Positions 44,615 through 55,260 of a stretch of 64,000 nt of DNA are shown in pieces. The position numbers and the translations under genes are program-made. The stretch lies in assembly GCF_003011925.2 (NCBI RefSeq), contig NZ_PXXU01000014.1, positions 1 through 64,000 of the forward strand, given 5' to 3'. Position 1 is the stretch's first letter. Each line of letters begins with the position of its first letter. The notes under the pieces are model-generated. The model had not been told where the DNA came from, made no database searches, and worked only from the letters and a program-made list of their open reading frames with translations. Source of the stretch: Nitrosomonas supralitoralis. Its GTDB lineage: Bacteria; Pseudomonadota; Gammaproteobacteria; Burkholderiales; Nitrosomonadaceae.

Positions 44615-45043
44615 ATGGCACTGGAAGAATTACTGGAATCAACTCTGGAAGGCATGGGCTATGAGTTGGTTGAAGTGGAGCGATCAGCACACAACAAATT
44701 GCTAAGAATATTTGTAGATAAGGCAGGAGGCATATGCATTGATGATTGCGTGACCATCAGCAATCACTTGAGCCGATTACTGGTGGTTGAGAATATTGAT
44801 TATGGTCGATTAGAAGTTTCATCGCCGGGGCTCGACAGACCTTTACGAAAAGAAGCAGATTTCCTTCGATTTAGAGGAGAAGCAGTCAAATTAAAGCTGC
44901 GTGTCCCTTTACAAGGTCAAAAAAATTTTGTTGGAATTTTACGAGAAGTGGATAATGGCATTATAAAACTTGAAACCGAAGGAAAGATATTAGACATTGA
45001 ATTAAGTAACCTTGGAAAAGCTCGTTTGGTTCCAAAATTGTAG
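44615..45043 (+). CDS. rimP: Ribosome maturation factor RimP
   Basis: 142 residues from ATG 44615, preceded by 'tggtggagct'; the frame extends 39 bases upstream into the terminator hairpin and is not used. The two RimP domains are visible: '[20 protein letters not shown]' and '[20 protein letters not shown]', with '[20 protein letters not shown]' between them. It helps assembly of the 30S subunit. It is the first gene of rimP-nusA-infB-rbfA-truB; nusA starts 23 bases later. Confidence 0.95.
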   Translation: MALEELLESTLEGMGYELVEVERSAHNKLLRIFVDKAGGICIDDCVTISNHLSRLLVVENIDYGRLEVSSPGLDRPLRKEADFLRFRGEAVKLKLRVPLQGQKNFVGILREVDNGIIKLETEGKILDIELSNLGKARLVPKL

Positions 45044-45066
45044 GATAGAGATTTGACTGGAGGATT

Positions 45067-46539
45067 ATGAGCCGCGAAATATTACTGTTAGTTGATGCAT
45101 TAGCGCGTGAGAAAGCAGTTGAAAAAGAAATTGTTTTTACAGCGCTGGAGCTTGCATTATCATCCGCTACCAAGAAACGGTTTCAAGAAGATATTGAAAC
45201 ACGCATTGCTATCGACAGATTAACAGGAAATCACCAATCTTTCCGCCGTTGGCTGGTTGTAAGCGACGAATCGGTGGAAGATCCAGCACGTCAGATTGCT
45301 TTAAGTGAAGCAATAAAAACGGATGTTAATATCCAAGTCGGCGATTATCTTGAAAAAACACTGGAGCCCATTGAATTCGGTCGTATCGGAGCGCAAGCAG
45401 CAAAACAGGTAATTTTCCAAAAAATTCGTGATGCGGAACGTGAACAAACTTTGAATGACTTTCTTGAACGAGAAGATTATTTAATTAACGGCACGATCAA
45501 ACGCATGGAACGCGGCAATGCCATTATTGAATCAGGAAAAATTGAGGCGGAATTGCCGCGCGACCAGATGATACCGAAAGAAAACTTGCGTGTCGGTGAT
45601 CGTGTGCGCGCCTATTTATACAAAGTTGATCGCGCTGCCAGAGGACCTCAGCTAAAACTCTCACGTATCTCTCCAGAATTTCTGATGAAGTTATTTGAAT
45701 TGGAAGTACCAGAGATTGAAGAAGGCTTATTAGAAATTAAAGCAGCAGCACGCGACCCCGGATCGCGCGCCAAGATTGCCGTGAAATCGAACGATCAGCG
45801 TGTTGACCCAATCGGAACCTGTGTTGGTATGCGTGGATCTCGAGTGCAGGCAGTTATTAGCGAACTGGCTGGCGAGCGTGTTGATATCATCCTGTGGGCT
45901 GATGATCCTGCCACTTTTATAATTAATGCACTAGCACCCGCAGAAATCAGCAGCATCATGGTTGATGAAGAAAAACACAGCATGGATATTGTTGTTGATG
46001 ATGATAACCTGGCTCAAGCTATCGGGCGGGGTGGGCAAAACGTACGATTAGCTTCCGAGCTGACAGGTTGGGAGCTCAATATCATGACCGTAGAGGAATC
46101 TAAAACCAAACACGAACAGGAAACATCCCAAATCTGTCAACTTTTTATGCAAAAACTGGATGTTGATGAAGAAATTGCAGAAATACTTGTGCAAGAGGGT
46201 TTTGTTTCTATTGAAGAAGTAGCCTACGTTCCGTTAAACGAGATGCTGGAAATCGAATCCTTGGATGAAGAAACAGTAAATGAGTTACGAAATCGAGCAA
46301 GAAATGTATTGTTAACAGATGCTATTGTTAATGAAGAAAAAGTTGAACATATTGCTGAGGATTTGCTTTCCATCGAAGGCATGGATATCAATATTATCCG
46401 AGAATTAGCAGCAAAAGGTATTAAGACTCAAGCTGATTTAGCTGATTTGGCTGCTGATGACTTGGTAGAGATAACTGGTATTGATATTGAACGTGCAAAT
46501 CAATTAATTATCAAAGCACGTGAACCATGGTTTATTTAA
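45067..46539 (+). CDS. nusA: Transcription termination/antitermination protein NusA
   Basis: 490 residues: N-terminal RNA polymerase-binding domain (1-125), S1 domain near 135-200 ('[20 protein letters not shown]'), two KH domains near 230-345 ('[20 protein letters not shown]', '[19 protein letters not shown]'), and two C-terminal acidic helix-hairpin repeats near 365-490. It binds RNA polymerase and influences pausing, termination and antitermination. The ribosome site is 'ctggaggatt'. The C-terminal repeats are as in E. coli NusA. Confidence 0.97.
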   Translation: MSREILLLVDALAREKAVEKEIVFTALELALSSATKKRFQEDIETRIAIDRLTGNHQSFRRWLVVSDESVEDPARQIALSEAIKTDVNIQVGDYLEKTLEPIEFGRIGAQAAKQVIFQKIRDAEREQTLNDFLEREDYLINGTIKRMERGNAIIESGKIEAELPRDQMIPKENLRVGDRVRAYLYKVDRAARGPQLKLSRISPEFLMKLFELEVPEIEEGLLEIKAAARDPGSRAKIAVKSNDQRVDPIGTCVGMRGSRVQAVISELAGERVDIILWADDPATFIINALAPAEISSIMVDEEKHSMDIVVDDDNLAQAIGRGGQNVRLASELTGWELNIMTVEESKTKHEQETSQICQLFMQKLDVDEEIAEILVQEGFVSIEEVAYVPLNEMLEIESLDEETVNELRNRARNVLLTDAIVNEEKVEHIAEDLLSIEGMDINIIRELAAKGIKTQADLADLAADDLVEITGIDIERANQLIIKAREPWFI

Positions 46540-46626
46540 TTTTAATAACTGGTTGATAATGGATTGATCGGTTTATTTATTTTATAGTGAAACCTGTCTG
46601 TAGTTCTGACTGTTGAAAGGTTATAA

Positions 46627-49290
46627 ATGGCTCAAATGAGTGTGGAACAATTTGCGAATGAACTGGGTCTGCTACCAGCAGTACTGCTGGAGCAGCTTAG
46701 GGCTGCTGGCGTAAAAAAAATGGTAGTCGAAGACAGTCTGACCGAGCAAGATAAAGCACTGTTACTTGATTATCTTAGAAAAACACACGGCACAACCGAA
46801 ACCAAAAGTAAAGTTACTCTGACACGCCGACAAACCTCTGAAATTCGAAAATCTGACAGTACCGGCCGAGCACGGACCATTCAAGTAGAAGTCAGAAAAA
46901 GGCGCATCCTTACGAAGCCAGCAATGGCTGCAGATGCAGATGTCGATGCCATACCGACAACAACAAGCAAATCACTAGATGTTACAAATCAACCTGCTTC
47001 TGGATCTGTGATTGATGAAGATCAACTCGCGTTACGCAATGAAGAAGCAAGAAAACAAGCGGAATTGATGGCTCGCCAGGCTGAAGAAGTAAGACAAAAA
47101 AGAGCACGCAAAAACTTAGAAACGACCGATCAAACGCAAAAGAAAATAGCTGAATCGGAAAAAATTATTGATAAAACTCCAACTACAATAAAATCACAGC
47201 CATCAGACTCGACTAAGTCTGTAACTGATGAGCACTTAATCACTGCAAAGACCAATGAAAGTGAGCAACAGAGCAATTTAGACTCACAATCCAGCTCGAC
47301 TGACGGCACATTACATAAGCCTATAGTAAAGCCTGAAGAAAAAGCGGATAAGAAAAAGAAGCAAGCCAAACAGCAAGTCATTTGGAAAGATGAAAATGCC
47401 AAGAAGCGAGGTGTTAAAACTCATGGCGATCTTTCCGGTGGGCAGGGTTGGAGAACTCGTAGAGAGAAGCATAGTAAACCTGTACACGCTGCTGAGGAAC
47501 AAAATATTCATGGATTCTCCGCCCCGACTGAGCCGATTGTGCGCGAAATCATGGTTCCGGAAACCATATCCGTGAGTGGGCTTGCGCAGAAAATGTCGGT
47601 CAAAGCTGCTGACGTTATCAAGGTATTAATGAAAATGGGCAGCATGGTGACGATCAATCAAATGTTGGATCAAGACACTGCCATGATTGTCGTTGAAGAA
47701 ATGGGGCATATTCCAAAATATGCCGAAATGGATAATCCAGAGAGTTTCCTTACTGATCATGAATCTTCGATAACTGAGTCCGAATTGGTAGCCCGAGCTC
47801 CCGTAGTCACTGTTATGGGACATGTGGATCATGGAAAAACTTCGTTGTTGGATTATATTCGTCGTACGCGTGTTGCCGGGGGCGAGGCTGGAGGCATTAC
47901 CCAGCATATTGGCGCCTATCATGTAGAAACTGATCATGGCATGATTACTTTCCTGGATACACCCGGTCATGAAGCATTTACCGCAATGCGTGCCCGCGGC
48001 ACAAAAATTACCGATATTGTTATTCTCGTAGTCGCTGCAGATGACGGTGTTATGCCTCAAACTATTGAAGCTATTCATCATGCAAAAGCGGCAAAGCTGC
48101 CTATTATTGTAGCAGTTAATAAGATTGACAAGCCGGAAGCAAATCCCGAAAGAATTCGGCAGGAATTGATTGCCCACGAGGTTCTGCCTGAAGAATGGGG
48201 GGGGGATACAATGTTCGTTGAAGTTTCGGCAAAATCCGGTCAAGGTATTGATAACTTACTGGAAGCTATATTGCTGCAAGCTGAAGTATTGGAACTCAAG
48301 GCACCAACCAACACGCCTGCCAAGGGGGTTGTGATTGAATCTCGTTTGGATAAAGGGCGTGGACCCGTCGCTACAATCCTGGTGCAATCAGGAATGTTAA
48401 ATCGTGGCGATATACTAATAGCGGGTGCGGTATTTGGCAAGGTGCGGGCCATGAGCGATGAAAATGGCAAAAACATAAAACAAGCTGGAACATCTATTCC
48501 AGTTGAAATTCAAGGCTTATCCGAAGTACCCGAGGCTGGCGAGACGGTGCTAGTGCTGGACGATGAGCGGAAAGCACGAGAAATTGCATTATTTCGCCAA
48601 GGTAAATACCGGGATGTAAAATTTGCCAAACAACATGCCGCAAAACTTGAAAACGTTTTTGATCAACAAGAAGATGTAAAAATTCTATCGCTGATCATTA
48701 AAGCTGATGTTCAAGGATCCTGTGAAGCTTTGGCATATGCCTTGCAAAAACTTGCAACCGATGAAGTCAAAGTCAATATCATTCACAGCGGAGTGGGGGC
48801 AATCATTGAATCAGACGTCAATCTATCTTTAGCATCAAAAGCTGTGATTATCGGTTTTAATGTTCGTGCGGATGTAAGTGCGCGCAAATTGATAGCGTCC
48901 AACGACATTGATGTGCGGTATTACAATATTATTTATGAAGCAGTCGATGAGATAAAAGCGGCACTCTCAGGATTGATGTCGCCTGAACGTAAAGAAAGCA
49001 TCCTGGGTTTGATTGACATTCGTGAAGTTTATCGCATACCTAAAGTTGGTGTAGTCGCAGGATGTTACGTCTTGGATGGCACTGTCAAAAAAAATTCATT
49101 GGTCAGAGTACTGCGAGATGGCTTGGTAATCCATAGTTGCGAGCTGGATTCACTGAAGCGTTTTAAAGATGATGTGAAAGAAGTTAGAGAAGGCTTTGAA
49201 TGTGGTTTATCGCTCAAGAATTTTAATGATATTCAAGTAGGCGATCAATTGGAAATCTATGAAATTGTCGAAACTGCACGTTTCCTGTAA
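46627..49290 (+). CDS. infB: Translation initiation factor IF-2
   Basis: 887 residues. The N-terminus (1-55) is the conserved IF2-N fold, followed by a charged, lysine- and glutamine-rich linker to about 290 and a second N-domain. The GTPase starts with '[20 protein letters not shown]' near 394-413, then '[15 protein letters not shown]', and '[13 protein letters not shown]' for guanine recognition. The C-terminal domains II-IV follow. It brings initiator tRNA to the ribosome. It lies 87 bases after nusA in the standard operon, with 'tgaaaggtt' as ribosome site. Confidence 0.97.
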   Translation: MAQMSVEQFANELGLLPAVLLEQLRAAGVKKMVVEDSLTEQDKALLLDYLRKTHGTTETKSKVTLTRRQTSEIRKSDSTGRARTIQVEVRKRRILTKPAMAADADVDAIPTTTSKSLDVTNQPASGSVIDEDQLALRNEEARKQAELMARQAEEVRQKRARKNLETTDQTQKKIAESEKIIDKTPTTIKSQPSDSTKSVTDEHLITAKTNESEQQSNLDSQSSSTDGTLHKPIVKPEEKADKKKKQAKQQVIWKDENAKKRGVKTHGDLSGGQGWRTRREKHSKPVHAAEEQNIHGFSAPTEPIVREIMVPETISVSGLAQKMSVKAADVIKVLMKMGSMVTINQMLDQDTAMIVVEEMGHIPKYAEMDNPESFLTDHESSITESELVARAPVVTVMGHVDHGKTSLLDYIRRTRVAGGEAGGITQHIGAYHVETDHGMITFLDTPGHEAFTAMRARGTKITDIVILVVAADDGVMPQTIEAIHHAKAAKLPIIVAVNKIDKPEANPERIRQELIAHEVLPEEWGGDTMFVEVSAKSGQGIDNLLEAILLQAEVLELKAPTNTPAKGVVIESRLDKGRGPVATILVQSGMLNRGDILIAGAVFGKVRAMSDENGKNIKQAGTSIPVEIQGLSEVPEAGETVLVLDDERKAREIALFRQGKYRDVKFAKQHAAKLENVFDQQEDVKILSLIIKADVQGSCEALAYALQKLATDEVKVNIIHSGVGAIIESDVNLSLASKAVIIGFNVRADVSARKLIASNDIDVRYYNIIYEAVDEIKAALSGLMSPERKESILGLIDIREVYRIPKVGVVAGCYVLDGTVKKNSLVRVLRDGLVIHSCELDSLKRFKDDVKEVREGFECGLSLKNFNDIQVGDQLEIYEIVETARFL

Positions 49291-49315
49291 CGAGCGTTTA
49301 TACGACCTATAGCAC

Positions 49316-49699
49316 ATGTCCAGAGATTTTTCCCGTAGCTTACGAATTGCTGACCAAATACAGCGCGAAATAGCTGACTTAATACAAAATGAAATCAAGG
49401 ACCCGCGCGTCAAGCATATTACAATTACGGCCGTCGAAGTAACTCGTGATTATAGTCACGCCAAGATTTTTTACACCACATTAGTTCAGCGGGATGAAAA
49501 TTTTCTGATAGAGAAAGGTCTGGAGCACGCTAAAGGTTTTTTGCGCTCAAACTTATCTCACCGTATGAAACTCCGCGTTGTACCACAATTACATTTTGTT
49601 TATGATGAGTCGGTTGAGCGTGGCTTCCGCTTGTCAAAATTAATCGATGAAGCCATTGCTCAAGAAAAAGACATCCATCAAACAGATTCAGACAACTAA
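49316..49699 (+). CDS. rbfA: Ribosome-binding factor A
   Basis: 127 residues, a single KH-like fold: 'SRSLRIADQIQREIADLIQN', 'DPRVKHITITAVEVTRDYSH', 'RSNLSHRMKLRVVPQLHFVY' and the C-terminal 'GFRLSKLIDEAIAQE'. It matures the 16S rRNA 5' end and is required in the cold. It is 25 bases after infB and 32 bases before truB. Confidence 0.96.
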   Translation: MSRDFSRSLRIADQIQREIADLIQNEIKDPRVKHITITAVEVTRDYSHAKIFYTTLVQRDENFLIEKGLEHAKGFLRSNLSHRMKLRVVPQLHFVYDESVERGFRLSKLIDEAIAQEKDIHQTDSDN

Positions 49700-49731
49700 T
49701 CAATTTCAATTGATTAGTTGTAAACATTTCA

Positions 49732-50700
49732 TTGAATAATTTGAGTAAACCAAGAAAACGTAATATTAGTGGCGTTTTATTATTGGATAAGCCCTATGGA
49801 ATTTCATCCAATAAGGCATTACAAATAGCAAAAAATTTCTTCTTTGCTGCCAAATGTGGGCATACCGGCACACTGGATCCTATGGCAACCGGATTACTCC
49901 CGATTTGTTTTGGTGAAGCCACCAAGTTCTCGTCGATATTGCTGAACGCCAACAAAACCTATGAAGCAACATTGAAAGTTGGCTATATAAGCACTACAGG
50001 GGATGCGGAAGGCATAATCACTCAGGTTACAACAATTGCTCAGAATCCGACATTACATGAGTGTCAACAGACACTTACGCAATTCATCGGCAAAACAAAA
50101 CAAGTACCTCCTATGTTTAGCGCACTTAAACATCAGGGTAAACCACTCTATTCTTATGCAAGAAATGGTGAAGTCATTGAGCGTCAGGAACGCGAAATAG
50201 TCATTCATGGAATTCAAATTCAGTCACTTAGCCAAAATGAATTGCAGTTAGAAATTCAATGCGGCACTGGCACTTACATCCGGGTACTTGCTGAAGACAT
50301 TGGCAAAGCACTTGGATACGGCGGTGCTTATTTGACTGGTTTACGCCGTACTGTAATTAATCGTTTTGATCTATCACTAGCACACTCCTTAATCGCGCTT
50401 GAAAATATGAGCGTACCTGAGCGGGACAATTCATTATTCCCTATCGATTATTTGTTACAAGATTATCCATCAGTCATTTTAGACCAATTAGGTGCTTTAC
50501 ATATACAGCAGGGCCGCAACATTTTATGTCCATCAGACATCCATATAACGAAGAAGGATGAAAGACTAGTACGATTATATACCGAGCAGCATCAATTCTT
50601 GGGGCTGGGAGAAATTACAACAGAACAAACAATCGCACCCAAGCGGTTGCTTTCAGATGCTTATTTACTAGAATATGCAGCACAGAATCTTCCCGGATAA
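49732..50700 (+). CDS. truB: tRNA pseudouridine-55 synthase TruB
   Basis: 322 residues. The catalytic aspartate is in 'CGHTGTLDPMATGLLPICFG' (Asp49 from the TTG start). 'KQVPPMFSALKHQGKPLYSY' and 'CGTGTYIRVLAEDIGKALG' are further TruB signatures; a C-terminal PUA-like region follows. It makes pseudouridine 55 in tRNA. No ATG is available near the start; TTG at 49732 or 49741 are the candidates and neither has a clear ribosome site, so the true start is uncertain. Translation may depend on coupling with rbfA. Confidence 0.93.
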   Translation: MNNLSKPRKRNISGVLLLDKPYGISSNKALQIAKNFFFAAKCGHTGTLDPMATGLLPICFGEATKFSSILLNANKTYEATLKVGYISTTGDAEGIITQVTTIAQNPTLHECQQTLTQFIGKTKQVPPMFSALKHQGKPLYSYARNGEVIERQEREIVIHGIQIQSLSQNELQLEIQCGTGTYIRVLAEDIGKALGYGGAYLTGLRRTVINRFDLSLAHSLIALENMSVPERDNSLFPIDYLLQDYPSVILDQLGALHIQQGRNILCPSDIHITKKDERLVRLYTEQHQFLGLGEITTEQTIAPKRLLSDAYLLEYAAQNLPG

Positions 50701-50859
50701 GGTAAAATTTTTTGTTCTTAACAGATCAATTACGTCAGCAATCTCGTTACCGATGTGACAAGATAGCTTCAAAATCAACTTGTATTTAGGTGCGATAATT
50801 TTCTCTTAATGATTCATAAGCTCAGTTGTTGAGTCTGGTATCAGATTACATTTATTAAT
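50701..50859. other. Region between convergent truB and rimO
   Basis: 160 bp, AT-rich, without a gene. No strong terminator hairpin was recognised. Confidence 0.3.
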
Positions 50860-52224
50860 TTAGTGAGCGCTGCTATGACGTGAAGTATCACTATCTAGCG
50901 CAACAGCAAATAAATCATGTGCATCCGAGCCAGTAACTTGAACTTCGATGAAATCACCGGGCTGCATCTGTTCGGCATTTTTTACATAAACCAATCCATC
51001 AATTTCCGGCGCATCCGCACTACTACGAGCAATCACCTCATTCTCAGTCAATTCGTCAATCATGACCGTCATTTTTTGGCCTACTTTCGCAGCCAATCGA
51101 AGGCGGCTGATCTCTTCCTGTCTATGCATGAAACGTGCTCGACGCTCTTGTTTGATTGCCTCGGGTATGTGATCAGGCAATTGATTGGCAACAGCACCCT
51201 CAACTGGAGAATACGTAAAGCAACCGACTCGATCCAATTGCGCTTCCTGTAAAAAGTCTAAAAGATCTTCAAATTCCGCCTCTGTTTCACCCGGAAAGCC
51301 GACAATGAAGGTACTCCGCAATGTAATATCAGGACAAATTTTCCGCCATTGTTGAATTCGCGCCAAATTATTCTCAACACTTGCCGGCCGCTTCATCATT
51401 TTCAGAATGCGTGGACTTGCATGCTGGAACGGCACATCTAAATAAGGTAAAATTTTTCCATCGGCCATCAGCGGAATGACTTCATTCACATGCGGATAAG
51501 GATAAACATAGTGCAACCGCACCCACACACCCAACGACCCCAAGGCCTGCGTAAGCTCGGTTAGGCGTGTTCTCACTGGCCTCCCTTGCCAAAAACCAGT
51601 TCGATATTTCACGTCAACGCCGTATGCACTGGTATCTTGCGAAATAATCAATAATTCTTTAACACCGGCATTAACTAAGTGTTCGGCTTCCTGCATCACC
51701 TGATGAATTGGACGGCTAACCAAATCACCACGCATTGACGGGATAATACAAAACGTGCACCGATGATTACATCCCTCGGAAATTTTCACATACGCATAAT
51801 GTTTCGGTGTTAACCGAACTCCCTGCGGTGGAATCAAGCTAATATAAGGATCATGGGGTTGCGGCAAATGCGTATGTATAGCGGACATGACTTCCGGCAA
51901 TGCATGAGGTCCGGTAACTGCCAGCACTTGAGGGTGCGCTTTTTTGACCACATCACCATCTTCTTTAGCGCCGAGGCAGCCTGTCACTATCACTTTACCA
52001 TTTTCTGCCAGAGCTTCACCAATGGCATCCAGAGATTCTTCAACAGCACTATCAATAAACCCGCACGTATTGACCACGACCAGATCGGCATCTTGGTATG
52101 AAGCCGATATTTCATAACCTTCGGCACGTAACTGAGTCAATATTTGCTCGGAGTCAACCAGGGCCTTGGGACACCCTAGAGAGACGAAACCAACTTTCTG
52201 TGAAACCTGCTTAGCTGACGACAT
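50860..52224 (-). CDS. rimO: Ribosomal protein S12 methylthiotransferase RimO
   Basis: 454 residues. The N-terminal UPF0004 domain has '[20 protein letters not shown]', '[13 protein letters not shown]' and 'GCLGAKEDG' with three cluster cysteines. The radical-SAM motif CxxxCxxC is '[17 protein letters not shown]' near 150-166. A C-terminal TRAM domain follows. RimO adds a methylthio group to Asp88 of ribosomal protein S12, using two [4Fe-4S] clusters. The SLGCPK start distinguishes it from MiaB. Confidence 0.96.
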   Translation of the reverse strand: MSSAKQVSQKVGFVSLGCPKALVDSEQILTQLRAEGYEISASYQDADLVVVNTCGFIDSAVEESLDAIGEALAENGKVIVTGCLGAKEDGDVVKKAHPQVLAVTGPHALPEVMSAIHTHLPQPHDPYISLIPPQGVRLTPKHYAYVKISEGCNHRCTFCIIPSMRGDLVSRPIHQVMQEAEHLVNAGVKELLIISQDTSAYGVDVKYRTGFWQGRPVRTRLTELTQALGSLGVWVRLHYVYPYPHVNEVIPLMADGKILPYLDVPFQHASPRILKMMKRPASVENNLARIQQWRKICPDITLRSTFIVGFPGETEAEFEDLLDFLQEAQLDRVGCFTYSPVEGAVANQLPDHIPEAIKQERRARFMHRQEEISRLRLAAKVGQKMTVMIDELTENEVIARSSADAPEIDGLVYVKNAEQMQPGDFIEVQVTGSDAHDLFAVALDSDTSRHSSAH

Positions 52225-52419
52225 AAAATATTTAGTTTGGAATAGCTATTGTGAAAACATCGAATTGTATCTGAATACGAATTAAAACAATTCTTTTCTG
52301 TCATTCCGCAATAAAAAGTAACCATATAATCTTTTAGAAAGGGGTGACAATTGAGTCATACATGCTACAGACTCGAAAAGAGCCATCGAGAGACTAATTA
52401 GAGCTTCAACGAGGATTGA

Positions 52420-52644
52420 TTACCTAGATCCGATAAATCTGGCTGCATCAATAATCGACCAGAGATGAAAAATTCCGGCAATTACTGCGGGAATAATCAG
52501 TACCGCAAAAAAATAGCCAGTACCACAAATAACAAAAAACAAAAAAGCTGGCAGCAAACGCCCCTGTACTAACTGTCCTAATCCCGGTATAAAAAAACTG
52601 CATACTGCAGCTATAACATTTCCACCCGATCCCTGCCCTGCCAT
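52420..52644 (-). CDS. Small two-helix membrane protein
   Basis: 74 residues with 'aagaggatgaata' before the ATG. Two hydrophobic stretches, 'VIAAVCSFFIPGLGQLVQGR' and 'LPAFLFFVICGTGYFFAVLI', and the tail 'HLWSIIDAARFI'. The 'FIPGLGQ..QGR' and 'WSIIDA' elements are like TM2-type small membrane proteins. The function is unknown. It starts 19 bases after the sensor-like gene, so the two are co-transcribed. Confidence 0.72.
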   Translation of the reverse strand: MAGQGSGGNVIAAVCSFFIPGLGQLVQGRLLPAFLFFVICGTGYFFAVLIIPAVIAGIFHLWSIIDAARFIGSR

Positions 52645-52663
52645 TATTCATCCTCTTTATTTA

Positions 52664-53335
52664 TTACACCAGCTTATTTTGCGTACCAGTCGTTTCTTCA
52701 CCTTTAGGTGTGAGTTCATAATCGATACCAACCATATCTCCCGCCATCTTTTTTTCGCGTATTTCATCCACACTTGCTAATTTGTCTAATCGCTGCGTTG
52801 TTTCCTGAGTCAATTGATCAAGCTTTTTGATTGACTCGGCTGACAGCGTACTATTTCTATCAATCTCCAATTTGAAGAAATGTAGATTGTTCAAGAAATT
52901 GCCAATAATATCATGTACCGTTCTCATAGTCGCTTTGAGCATTTTTAATTTTTCTTGCTGAATCTCTGTTTCTATTCTCGACTGTAAGTTTCTTAGTCGC
53001 TCTTGATGTAATTGGTTAATGCTGTCGCGCTGCGACAATGTCAAAATGGTTGTGACCCAGATTGCCAAAATACTCAGAAAACGATTGATATAAATTTGAT
53101 ATGTATCGACATCACCTGGCGGCGATCCTACATATCCGATCCAAACTAGTACGGTACATAGCATTGCGGCCGCTATGGTGAAGCGTTTGTAAGGTGATTT
53201 TAATGAAATTAAGATTACAATGATATAGGGGACTCCACTGGCAATACCCAGTGGGGTTATAAAATCAACCATTAAAATCAATAGTGCACTTAACCCGCAC
53301 CACAAATTAACAATTACTGTAGTAGATTTACTCAC
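52664..53335 (-). CDS. Membrane protein resembling a histidine kinase without ATPase domain
   Basis: 223 residues: four to five helices in the first 100, a coiled coil near 105-135 ('INQLHQERLRNLQSRIETEI'), then a helical hairpin with 'TMRTVHDIIGNFLNNLHFFK', which looks like the dimerisation and phospho-acceptor region of a histidine kinase (candidate His141). The chain ends where the ATPase domain would begin; the next 40 residues are polar ('YELTPKGEETTGTQ'). It may be a phosphotransfer or dimerisation module, or a truncated kinase. No response regulator is adjacent. The gene is followed by the two-helix protein. Confidence 0.6.
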   Translation of the reverse strand: MSKSTTVIVNLWCGLSALLILMVDFITPLGIASGVPYIIVILISLKSPYKRFTIAAAMLCTVLVWIGYVGSPPGDVDTYQIYINRFLSILAIWVTTILTLSQRDSINQLHQERLRNLQSRIETEIQQEKLKMLKATMRTVHDIIGNFLNNLHFFKLEIDRNSTLSAESIKKLDQLTQETTQRLDKLASVDEIREKKMAGDMVGIDYELTPKGEETTGTQNKLV

Positions 53336-54156
53336 GTCGAAAGCAGTTTTATCAATCTAGGGTAGATTAATCATTAGCACTATACTTAACTAATAGCCGG
53401 AAAATTCGTACGTCTTAAGAATGAGCGATAATTCATCTTTAGTCAAAGTATTATATGCTGACGAGCCATTTTCAGTTTTTCTCACCTCTTTATAAAGTTG
53501 AATAAGATATTAATTCTGGTAATGAAAAGGAAAGAGACTAACTTGCAGGATTCGCAAAAGCGATATAAAACAGAGTGGGCCTGTGCACTAACCCGTTGTT
53601 TTGGTAACACTGGTCTCAAGATTTCCGTTGTCTTCACTGCGTTTATCCTAACAAATCAACATATCATGAACTACAGTTAACAGGCCGTAGGAAAAACGTT
53701 TTCGAAACAGTTGATACAAGGCAGAAACAGGCAAAAAAGCGCAGTTTGTACTTAATAAACGGGCATTTTGGGCCTGTTATAACACCGTATCAGAAACGCA
53801 GATGGTTTTCAACGGCCTGTCAAACAACATCTTTCTCCTGATCAACAGATGCGCAGCAGTGCATTGCGTTTAGTAGCAGAGATTAGTGAAACGCAGGGTC
53901 ATCCCGCACATGTGACCCCTCCCGAAAAAAGCAGGCAATGATTACCTTGGTTATAAAATAGTCATCGGCAACCTCAAGGCTTATTTGTCGGGTATATAGC
54001 ACGGCGTATCGTCACAATATATTACACCTGTAACTCAATGAATTTTGCTAATGTTTCAACCGACAGATAAGGAAAATCGAACTACTCTCGGGATTAATCA
54101 ATACAAGTTTGATTCATTCCCTAATTAAACTGCAAATGACATAGAGCCATAAAATA
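53336..54156. other. Long gene-free region with a repeat element
   Basis: 820 bp between the sensor-like gene and cbbR. It contains repeat copy B at 53681-53820. After it, the plus-strand frame at 53821-53940 reads 'KQHLSPDQQMRSSALRLV' and on to a TGA without a start, possibly the end of a broken gene. The frame before the repeat (53498-53680) has no ribosome site. Confidence 0.4.
53681..53820. repeat. Repeat element copy B (MITE-like)
   Basis: 140 bp bounded by CAGGCCGT...GAAAAAC and GTTTTCAACGGCCTG, imperfect terminal inverted repeats of about 16 bp. The interior again has complementary parts (AAACAGGC / GGCCTGTT). It shares its interior with copy A at 40436-40587. No coding capacity. It fits a non-autonomous mobile element, though the TSD is not clear. 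Confidence 0.75.
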
Positions 54157-55074
54157 TTATGATCGCTTTGAAGCTAGCATCAGTTTTTCTGCTTCTTTCA
54201 GCAAGAACACTCTAAATGCATTTGCAACACTGGATAAACGTTTATTTTTCCGATTTACGACATGCCAATAACGCACAATGGGAAAACCTTGAACATCCAG
54301 AATTTTCAACCGATTCGTTTCAATTTCCAGTTCCGCAGTATGCTGCGACATAATGCCCAAACCCATGCCTGCTTGCACAGCTTGTTTGATAGCTTCAGTC
54401 GTGTCTGTTTCCATGCCTTTATTGATCGTGATTTTATGTGCGGCGAAAAAGCGTTCCATGGCACTGCGTGTGCCGGAACCGGATTCCCGCACTAAAAAGA
54501 TCTCCTCGGCCAATCGTTCTACCGGAATAAATCGCTCACTACACAATGGATGATCCGGTGGCGCCACAACAACCAATGGATTCTCCATGAAAGATTCACT
54601 GTCAATATCCAGATTCTCGGGAGGCTGCCCCATGATCGCAAGATCAATCAAATTATCCGCCAATTGTTTTAAAACTGCTTCACGATTAGAAACATTTAAA
54701 CTCACTGTAACACCTTGGTAACGCTGGCAGAATTTAGCTAATAAATGTGGCGCGAAATAATTCGCCGTAGTGACAACTGAAATATTTAGCTTGCCACGCT
54801 CCATCCCTTTTAATTCATCTAATGCCACTTCCATATCCGATAATTGCTGGGCAATTAATCGACTGTAATGATACAGTTCACGCCCTGCTTCGGTCAGATA
54901 AATTCGTTTACCAAGTTGCTCTAATAATGGTACGCCAATGTTGTTTTCCAATTGTCTAATCTGCATAGAAACAGCAGGTTGGGTCAAATAAAGCTCATCA
55001 GCCGCACGCGAATAACTCAGGTGCCGAGCAACCGATTCAAATACTTGCAATTGACGTAATGTAAGATGCAGCAT
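54157..55074 (-). CDS. cbbR: LysR-type regulator CbbR
   Basis: 305 residues. The N-terminal helix-turn-helix 'RQLQVFESVARHLSYSRAAD' then 'LYLTQPAVSMQIRQLENNIG' is typical of LysR and especially CbbR; the C-terminal substrate domain starts near 90. It is divergent from cbbL, with 186 bases between the starts, the classic position for CbbR. CbbR activates the Calvin-cycle operon in response to redox or metabolite signals such as RuBP or NADPH. Confidence 0.92.
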   Translation of the reverse strand: MLHLTLRQLQVFESVARHLSYSRAADELYLTQPAVSMQIRQLENNIGVPLLEQLGKRIYLTEAGRELYHYSRLIAQQLSDMEVALDELKGMERGKLNISVVTTANYFAPHLLAKFCQRYQGVTVSLNVSNREAVLKQLADNLIDLAIMGQPPENLDIDSESFMENPLVVVAPPDHPLCSERFIPVERLAEEIFLVRESGSGTRSAMERFFAAHKITINKGMETDTTEAIKQAVQAGMGLGIMSQHTAELEIETNRLKILDVQGFPIVRYWHVVNRKNKRLSSVANAFRVFLLKEAEKLMLASKRS

Positions 55075-55260
55075 GTATAGAATAATATAAGTAAAACCTT
55101 ATTATACATATCAATATTATTGATTTGTCCTTATATATAAATAACGTTATAGTTGATCCATCGTTTTAAGTAGTCATATGTGTTGTTTGTAACGCAACCT
55201 CCTCTCGTTTCTGTCCGAGCTGTTGACTGAAGTTGAGTGGAATTTAACTGGAGAAAAATT
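55075..55260. promoter_or_regulatory. cbbR-cbbL divergent control region
   Basis: 186 bp. AT-rich dyads include CAATATTATTG (55112-55122) inside a longer TTATA...TATAA symmetry, in keeping with LysR T-N11-A sites, close to the cbbR start. The cbbL ribosome site is 'ctggagaaaaatt'. Operator assignment is inference from position and symmetry. Confidence 0.55.
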
